Shown piece after piece: positions 58,959 to 64,000 of a stretch of DNA of 64,000 nt. The stretch is from positions 62,001 to 126,000 of the forward strand of contig NZ_ATCL01000020.1 in the NCBI RefSeq assembly GCF_000416965.1, written 5' to 3'. This stretch comes from Exiguobacterium chiriqhucha RW-2. Its GTDB lineage: Bacteria; Bacillota; Bacilli; Exiguobacteriales; Exiguobacteriaceae. Every line of letters starts with the position of its first letter. The first letter of the stretch is position 1. A program made the position numbers and the translations under genes. Below the pieces are notes generated by a model, which saw only the letters and a list, made by a program, of their open reading frames with translations, made no database searches and was not told the DNA's origin.

Positions 58959-60617
58959 TTGAGAAGAATGAAAAAACGGCTCGGCGAGATGCTCGTCGAG
59001 GCGGGAATCATCACGCAAGGCCAGCTCGACGAAGCGCTCGCACAAAAGCGGACCGGGGAAAAGCTCGGGGACGCGCTCATGCGATTGAATTATTTGACCG
59101 AGACACAACTGATTCAAGTGCTTCACGAACAGTTGAACGTGCCGGTCATTTCATTATATTCAGAAGACATCAACGTGACCGTGACGAAACTCGTCCCGAA
59201 AGTCATCGCCCAAAAACATGACATCATGCCGATTTCGTTACAAGGGAACACCCTGTTCATCGCGACGGCGGACCCGCTTGACTTGATTGCCATCGATGAC
59301 GTCCGGCTTCAGACCGGGATGAACATCGAGGTCGGGATCGCCACACGCGAACAGATTCGCAAAACGATTGGCCGCTATTACGAGATGGACGCGTCACTCA
59401 TCGAGATTTTAAAAGAAGAAGCGCCGGAACTCGAACGCGAGGAGACGGCGTCACGAGATGACGCACCAGTCATCCGTCTCGTCAATCAGCTCTTCTTGAG
59501 CGCCATCGACCAACGAGCCTCAGATATCCACTTCGACCCGCACGAGAAGCAGTTGCACGTGCGCCTTCGGGTCGACGGTGATTTACGAACCGAAGCGACT
59601 TATCCGAAGAAGATTCAAAGTGTCATGCTGACACGGCTCAAGGTCATGAGTAACCTAGACATCACCGAGAGCCGCTTGCCACAGGATGGGCGCATTAAAT
59701 ATACGCTTCGGGGCCGCCCGTACGACTTCCGCGTCTCGACGCTCCCGACGATGTATGGCGAGAAAATCGTCATCCGGGTGCTCGATTCCTCGGAAGGGTT
59801 GACCGATTTGACGAAACTCGACTTCGGCGACGAGAACGAGGCGGTGTACCGCGACATGTTGAAACGGCCGAACGGGATTATCCTCATCACCGGGCCGACC
59901 GGATCAGGGAAATCGTCGACGCTCTATGCGTCGCTGCGCGAACTGAACGATGAATCGAAGAACATCATCACGGTCGAGGACCCGGTCGAGTATCAGCTCG
60001 ACGGCATCAACCAAGTCCAAGTCAACGCCAAGGTCGGCTTGACGTTCGCGTCGGGTCTGCGCTCGATTTTGCGACAAGATCCGAACATCGTCATGGTCGG
60101 GGAAATCCGGGACACCGAGACGGCCGAGATTGCCATCCGGGCATCATTGACCGGTCACTTGGTGTTATCGACACTACATACGAACTCGGCCATCAGCTCG
60201 ATCACTCGCTTGATTGACATGGGGGTCGAACCGTTCCTTGTCGCCGCCTCGACATCAGGACTGGTCGCCCAGCGGCTCGTCCGTCGCGTCTGTCGGGACT
60301 GCGGGCACGAACAGCCGGTGTCGAAACGGGAACAGGAACTGTTTGCCGCTGAAGGTGTCCCGGTCGACCGAATCATGCGCGGCAACGGCTGTGCCTCGTG
60401 TAATTTCACGGGATACCGTGGACGGCTCGCCATCCATGAGGTTGTGCCGATTGATGAGGGATTGCGCCGGTTGATTATGAACCAAGCGACGGAGGCCGAG
60501 ATGGTCGCCTATGCGAAAGCACAAGGCGTCCGCTTCCTCCTCGCCGATGGACTTGAGAAAGTCGCACTCGGACTGACGAACACCGAAGAGATATTGAGAA
60601 CAGTGATAACGGAGTGA
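58959..60617 (+). CDS. pilB: Type IV pilus assembly ATPase PilB/GspE
   Basis: A 552-residue secretion ATPase. The N-terminal MshEN/GSPII_E_N domain starts KKRLGEMLVEAGIITQGQLDEAL. Walker A is ITGPTGSGKSSTLYA, the Asp box is ITVEDPVEYQLDGINQVQVN, Walker B is LRQDPNIVMVGEIRD, and the four-cysteine zinc motif CRDCGHE and CASCNFTGY marks the PilB type rather than PilT. It powers pilin polymerisation from the cytoplasm. TTG 58959 is used; ATG 58968 is possible, as neither has an ideal ribosome site. Confidence 0.93.
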   Translation: MRRMKKRLGEMLVEAGIITQGQLDEALAQKRTGEKLGDALMRLNYLTETQLIQVLHEQLNVPVISLYSEDINVTVTKLVPKVIAQKHDIMPISLQGNTLFIATADPLDLIAIDDVRLQTGMNIEVGIATREQIRKTIGRYYEMDASLIEILKEEAPELEREETASRDDAPVIRLVNQLFLSAIDQRASDIHFDPHEKQLHVRLRVDGDLRTEATYPKKIQSVMLTRLKVMSNLDITESRLPQDGRIKYTLRGRPYDFRVSTLPTMYGEKIVIRVLDSSEGLTDLTKLDFGDENEAVYRDMLKRPNGIILITGPTGSGKSSTLYASLRELNDESKNIITVEDPVEYQLDGINQVQVNAKVGLTFASGLRSILRQDPNIVMVGEIRDTETAEIAIRASLTGHLVLSTLHTNSAISSITRLIDMGVEPFLVAASTSGLVAQRLVRRVCRDCGHEQPVSKREQELFAAEGVPVDRIMRGNGCASCNFTGYRGRLAIHEVVPIDEGLRRLIMNQATEAEMVAYAKAQGVRFLLADGLEKVALGLTNTEEILRTVITE

Positions 60618-60621
60618 GCCT

Positions 60622-61656
60622 ATGATCCATCAGTCGATTGAAGTGATTTTAACGAAAGCGGTCGAACAACGCGCCTCGGACATCCATTTGACCGCCGGCT
60701 CGCCGCCGATCATCCGGGTCGACGGCAGCCTCATCACGATGGGTGACGAGAAAGTGTTGCCGCTCCATATCGAGAGCTATTTGAAAGAGATTATGACCGA
60801 AGAGATGCGGGGCCGTCTCGAGATGCAGCGCGACCTCGACTTCTCGTTCGGGGTTCCGCGCGTATCGCGGTTCCGCGTCAACGCCTATTATCAACGGGGC
60901 ACGGTCGCCATCGCGTTCCGGTCCATTTCCGGGGAAATCCCGACGATGAACGAGCTCGATTTGCCGCAAGTGTTAAAACGGTTGATTGAGAAACCATACG
61001 GGCTCATCCTTGTCACGGGTCCGACCGGGTCAGGGAAGTCGACGACACTCGCCGCGATGATTCATGAGATTAACCGCACGCAGCGCAAGCGCATCATCAC
61101 GCTCGAAGATCCGATTGAGTATTTGCACTCGCACGACCAGAGCATCGTCGACCAGCGTGAGATTGGCTCCGACGTCATGAAGTTCGTCGACGGTCTCCGG
61201 GCCGCGCTCCGTCAAGACCCGGACGTCATCTTGCTCGGTGAGATGCGTGACCTCGAAACGATATCGACGGCGATGACGGCTGCCGAGACGGGGCACCTCG
61301 TCATGGCGACGCTCCACACGTCGAGCGCGATGTCGACTGTCAGCCGTGTCATCGACGCGTTCCCGGCCGAGCAACAGGACCAGATTCGGACCCAGCTCGC
61401 CAACGTCCTGCTCGGTGTCGTCAGTCAGCGCTTGTTCCCGCGCGTCGACGTGCCGAAAGGTCGTGTCGCCGCGATGGAGATTATGATTGGCAATCCGGCC
61501 GTCGCCAACTTGATTCGGAACGAGAAGGAGTTCCAACTCCCGACCGTCATCCAGACGAACCGGCAGAACGGGATGCAGACGATGGACATGGCGATCGAAC
61601 AGCTCGTCCGTCAAGGCGTCATCAACCCGAACGCCGTACCAAATGAAGAGAGGTGA
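60622..61656 (+). CDS. pilT: Type IV pilus retraction ATPase PilT
   Basis: A 344-residue protein of PilT size. It opens with KAVEQRASDIHLTAGSPPIIRVDG; Walker A is LVTGPTGSGKSTTLAAM, Walker B is LRQDPDVILLGEMRDLET, and the PilT C-terminal hallmark resembling AIRNLIRE is AVANLIRNEKEFQLP. It lacks the zinc cysteines of PilB. It depolymerises pili, enabling twitching or DNA uptake. The presence of PilT argues for a dynamic, retractable pilus rather than only a ComG-type pseudopilus. It starts 4 nt after pilB. Confidence 0.93.
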   Translation: MIHQSIEVILTKAVEQRASDIHLTAGSPPIIRVDGSLITMGDEKVLPLHIESYLKEIMTEEMRGRLEMQRDLDFSFGVPRVSRFRVNAYYQRGTVAIAFRSISGEIPTMNELDLPQVLKRLIEKPYGLILVTGPTGSGKSTTLAAMIHEINRTQRKRIITLEDPIEYLHSHDQSIVDQREIGSDVMKFVDGLRAALRQDPDVILLGEMRDLETISTAMTAAETGHLVMATLHTSSAMSTVSRVIDAFPAEQQDQIRTQLANVLLGVVSQRLFPRVDVPKGRVAAMEIMIGNPAVANLIRNEKEFQLPTVIQTNRQNGMQTMDMAIEQLVRQGVINPNAVPNEER

Positions 61657-61660
61657 CTGA

Positions 61661-62878
61661 ATGGCCATCTTCCAATACGAAGGTAAACTGCTGAACGGGA
61701 AGCGTAAGAAAGGGCGGGTCACCGCCGTCTCGCTCCGGGAGGCGAAAGAAAAGCTGCGCCAAGAATCGATTCTCGTCACCGAGCTCGCTGAACTCGAGTC
61801 GACCGGACTGAATAAAGAAGTGAACTTGCTCCCCGAGCGAGTCAAGATTGAACATTTGATTATGTACGTGCGCCAGTTCGCGACGCTCATCCGGGCCGGC
61901 GTGCCAATTGTTCGGGCGACGTCCATCTTGCGCGTCCAGACCGAGTCGAAAGTGTTGAAGAAGACGCTCAGCCAAGTCGAGGACGATTTGCGCGAAGGGA
62001 TCGCTTTCTCGGAGGCGATCAAGAAGCATCCGCGCGTGTTCTCGAACTTCTTCAGCTCGATGGCACTTGCGGGTGAGGCGAGCGGGAACTTGGAGGAGGC
62101 GCTCGACCAAATCGGGCTCCAGCTCCAAAAACAATATGACGTCAAACGGAAAGTCATCTCAGCGTTGACGTATCCGCTTGTCGTCTCAATTGTCGCCATC
62201 GGCGTTGTCGCCTTCCTCATGGTGAACGTCGTCCCGACGTTCGCGAGCATCTTCGGACAGCTCGGTGGGGAACTGCCGCTCATCACGCGTATCGTCGTCG
62301 CCGTATCCGATTTCGTCGCCTCCTATTGGTGGCTCATCTTCGGTGGTGCCCTCATCGCCTTGCTTATCTTCACTTGGATGTTGAAGCGTGATAAGGAGCG
62401 ATACGTCATTGATGGACTGCTGTTGAAGATGCCGATTTTTGGGCCTATCGTCCTAAAGTCTCAAATCGCGTTACTGACGAGAAGTTTGGCCGTCTTGCTT
62501 CAAGCGGCGGTCCCGATTTTATCGGCGATTGAGATCACCGAGAAGATCGTCTCGAACCGTGTCATCCGTAAAGGTCTTGCTCAAGCACGCAAGATGATGG
62601 CACAAGGAATTCCACTCCATGAACCGCTCGAACGGAACGATAGCTTTCCACCGCTCATGACGCAAATGATTGCGGTCGGCGAGGAGAGCGGGGATTTGGA
62701 CTCGATGTTGAACGAGGTCGCGGAGTTTTATGAGACCGAGGTCGAGACGACGACAGACCGCCTGAAATCAATCATCGAGCCGCTGTTGATCGTCGTCTTG
62801 GCGAGCATCGTCGGGGTCATCGTTATCGCGATTGTCGTCCCGATGTTCCAAATTTATGGCGATATCCAAAATCAGTAG
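61661..62878 (+). CDS. pilC: Type IV pilus inner membrane platform protein PilC
   Basis: A 405-residue protein with two GspF domains. The first follows YVRQFATLIRAGVPIVRATSIL, with GLQLQKQYDVKRKVISALTYPLVV. The second follows RSLAVLLQAAVPILSAIEI, with VAEFYETEVETTTDRLKSIIEPLLIV. Three membrane helices are evident. It couples PilB/PilT motion to pilin assembly. It starts 4 nt after pilT (GAGAGGTGACTGA). It ends the operon that begins with the vanW-like gene; the pilin gene has its own promoter. Confidence 0.94.
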   Translation: MAIFQYEGKLLNGKRKKGRVTAVSLREAKEKLRQESILVTELAELESTGLNKEVNLLPERVKIEHLIMYVRQFATLIRAGVPIVRATSILRVQTESKVLKKTLSQVEDDLREGIAFSEAIKKHPRVFSNFFSSMALAGEASGNLEEALDQIGLQLQKQYDVKRKVISALTYPLVVSIVAIGVVAFLMVNVVPTFASIFGQLGGELPLITRIVVAVSDFVASYWWLIFGGALIALLIFTWMLKRDKERYVIDGLLLKMPIFGPIVLKSQIALLTRSLAVLLQAAVPILSAIEITEKIVSNRVIRKGLAQARKMMAQGIPLHEPLERNDSFPPLMTQMIAVGEESGDLDSMLNEVAEFYETEVETTTDRLKSIIEPLLIVVLASIVGVIVIAIVVPMFQIYGDIQNQ

Positions 62879-62908
62879 AAACTTTTTATTTATTTGCAGA
62901 TTTGTATC

Positions 62909-62937
62909 TTTTCAATCCTATTTTTTGAATGTATAGT
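62909..62937 (+). promoter_or_regulatory. Major pilin gene promoter
   Basis: TTTTCA (62909-62914), 17 nt, TATAGT (62932-62937), in a locally AT-rich gap, about 84 nt before the pilin start. It allows separate, higher expression of pilin. Confidence 0.5.
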
Positions 62938-63020
62938 AAAATTGTTCTACTTATTATTAGGTCAAAGGTAATGCATGCAGCACACAACACAGCAAAACAC
63001 ACAAAAGGGGAGAATGAATC

Positions 63021-63521
63021 ATGTTAGAGAAAATGAAAATGATTTGGCAAGATGCCAAACAATTGAAAGATGAGCGCGGACTCACACTCGTCGAGTTGCT
63101 CGTCGTCGTCGTTATCTTGGGGATTATCGCAGCAATCGCCGTTGTCGCAATCGGTGGAATTATCGAGAACTCGAAGAAGGATGCGATGGTTGCCGATGCG
63201 AAGCAGATGGTGAGTGCGGCGAAACTATATACTGCGTCAAATCCGGTTTCTGCTGAAACTACTATGAAATTTGCAGGCAGTACAGGAACGGTTGATGGTA
63301 CTCAATATGTTGACAATTTAAAAGATCCATTTACTGATAACTCTACTTATACAACTGCTTATGTAACAATTAAACCAGCAACAAGTGGTAAATATACTTA
63401 TGCTGTAAATGTTGTAGGAAGTAAATTTACTTTAGCAGCAGATAATGAGTCAGCAGTTAAGAAAGCAACTCTTTCTACTACACAAAGCGCAGGTACGGGC
63501 ACTGGTACTGGCGGAAATTAA
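63021..63521 (+). CDS. pilA: Major type IV prepilin
   Basis: A 166-residue prepilin. The leader ends KDERG, cleaved before LTLVELLVVVVILGIIAAIA with Glu5. The N-terminal helix and early alphaC region are GC-rich like the chromosome, but from about codon 70 (near 63230) the sequence turns AT-rich. The C-terminal domain (FAGSTGTVDGTQYVDNLKDPF; YAVNVVGSKFTLAADNES) ends in a Gly/Thr-rich tail and lacks the cysteine pair of the D-loop of Gram-negative pilins. The ribosome site is AAAAGGGGAGAATG. The terminator follows at once. Confidence 0.9.
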   Translation: MLEKMKMIWQDAKQLKDERGLTLVELLVVVVILGIIAAIAVVAIGGIIENSKKDAMVADAKQMVSAAKLYTASNPVSAETTMKFAGSTGTVDGTQYVDNLKDPFTDNSTYTTAYVTIKPATSGKYTYAVNVVGSKFTLAADNESAVKKATLSTTQSAGTGTGTGGN

Positions 63522-63530
63522 TTTATTCTT

Positions 63531-63577
63531 CCGGCTGGCGCTGGGCACTCGCTCAGCCTAGCCGGTTTTCTTTTTTT
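63531..63577 (+). terminator. Intrinsic terminator of the pilin gene
   Basis: CCGGCT (63531-63536) pairs with AGCCGG (63560-63565), with inner partly paired GC-rich arms, followed by TTTTCTTTTTTT. It limits read-through to the prepilin peptidase gene. Confidence 0.85.
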
Positions 63578-63610
63578 GGCATATACTTACAAGTAAGGAA
63601 GTGACCTTGA

Positions 63611-64000
63611 TTGGTTGAACTTATTGGACTCATTTATAGCCTCGTCCTCGGGGCCGTCATCACGTCATTCACGAACGTCGTCGGGCTCCGCGTGCCACGC
63701 AAACAGTCCATCGTCACACCGCGCTCGCACTGTCCGTCATGTGGACACGTCTTATCCGCTTGGGAACTGATTCCGGTCTTCGGTTACGTGTTCCTGCGCG
63801 GGAAATGCCGCGGCTGTGGCGGGCGGATCGCGCCGACGTACCCGCTGTTTGAACTGCTCGGAGCGGTCGGTTACGCCTATAGCTTCTGGCTGTATGGCTT
63901 TAGCCTCACGACGCTTCTCGCCTTCGTCTTCTTATCGACGCTCCTCGCCTTGGCGATGTCGGATTTGTCGACGATGCTCGTCCCGAACGTGATTCTCATG
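63611..64000 (+). CDS. pilD: Prepilin peptidase PilD/ComC (3' truncated by window end)
   Basis: The first 130 codons are present. The start is TTG 63611, six bases after AAGGAAGTGA. An N-terminal membrane helix (LIYSLVLGAVITSFTNVVGLRVP) is followed by the cytoplasmic zinc-finger-like pair CPSCGH and CRGCGG typical of the methylase-like domain, then membrane helices and MSDLSTMLVPN with the first catalytic aspartate of the aspartyl prepilin peptidase. It processes and N-methylates the prepilins in this locus and probably the ComG pseudopilins. It is in the position of B. subtilis comC after folC. Confidence 0.93.
   Translation, partial: MVELIGLIYSLVLGAVITSFTNVVGLRVPRKQSIVTPRSHCPSCGHVLSAWELIPVFGYVFLRGKCRGCGGRIAPTYPLFELLGAVGYAYSFWLYGFSLTTLLAFVFLSTLLALAMSDLSTMLVPNVILM

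Noticed and set aside
61030-62286. 418-codon open frame antisense to pilT/pilC
   Set aside because: Low-complexity shadow of two well-defined genes; no ribosome site or motifs.
1-64000. CRISPR arrays, rRNA operons and prophage
   Set aside because: No regularly spaced repeats, rRNA sequence, integrase or phage structural genes were seen in the window.

Overview
The window looks like chromosome of a low-G+C Gram-positive bacterium of the order Bacillales. The best fit is the genus Exiguobacterium; this is inferred from gene order and gene content, with no database search. Base composition is balanced to slightly GC-rich for most of the window, and third codon positions are GC-rich, so many long antisense ORFs are only shadows of real genes. 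The backbone follows the Bacillus subtilis order lcfA-fadR-etfBA-trxA-uvrC-yslB-sdhCAB-thioesterase-murI-rph-rdgB-mpe-ysoA-tig-clpX-lonA-engB-hemACDBL-valS-folC-prepilin peptidase. The usual neighbours fadB, gerE, lonB, hemX and spoVID are missing. The loss of gerE, lonB and spoVID fits a lineage that does not sporulate.

Region 1-9.7 kb is accessory. It holds the 3' end of an unknown AT-rich gene, an unassigned polytopic membrane protein, and a CPCC zinc-finger-like protein. A MarR-nitroreductase-monooxygenase-DUF1304 stress operon follows, with a palindromic operator. A complete IS3-family element comes next; it appears to have landed in the loop of an intrinsic terminator. Then come an exported protein and a GntR-ABC transporter-lipoprotein operon whose permease gene has a distinctly AT-rich composition.

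Region 9.7-25 kb: fatty-acid activation and electron transfer genes (lcfA, fadR, etfB, etfA) carry recognisable FadR-type operators and a CcpA cre site. They are followed by trxA, a full seven-gene Mrp Na+/H+ antiporter operon (mrpABCDEFG), a flavoprotein disulfide reductase homologue, uvrC coupled to an AadA-like nucleotidyltransferase, and yslB.

Region 25-53 kb is housekeeping: succinate dehydrogenase, a thioesterase, a stand-alone ptsH, murI-rph-rdgB-phosphodiesterase, ysoA, trigger factor, ClpX, LonA, EngB, an AI-2E-type permease, the tetrapyrrole operon, valS with a T-box leader, SelO and FolC. Embedded at 31975-32334 is the most striking feature: a tRNA-Arg(UCU) gene interrupted within its anticodon by a roughly 286-nt group I intron. 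Its P1/P10 guide, P2, P3, P7 and P8 pairings, conserved R and S elements and terminal G can all be read directly.

Region 53-64 kb is a type IV pilus locus. It contains a secreted Ig-like protein, a divergent set of three minor-pilin-like genes (PilV, PilW and PilX types), a VanW-like membrane protein, a small membrane protein, PilB, PilT, PilC, a major prepilin with its own promoter, and the start of the prepilin peptidase, cut by the window end. The variable parts of the pilin and of the Ig-like protein are AT-rich compared with the rest, which suggests mosaic evolution of surface-exposed parts.
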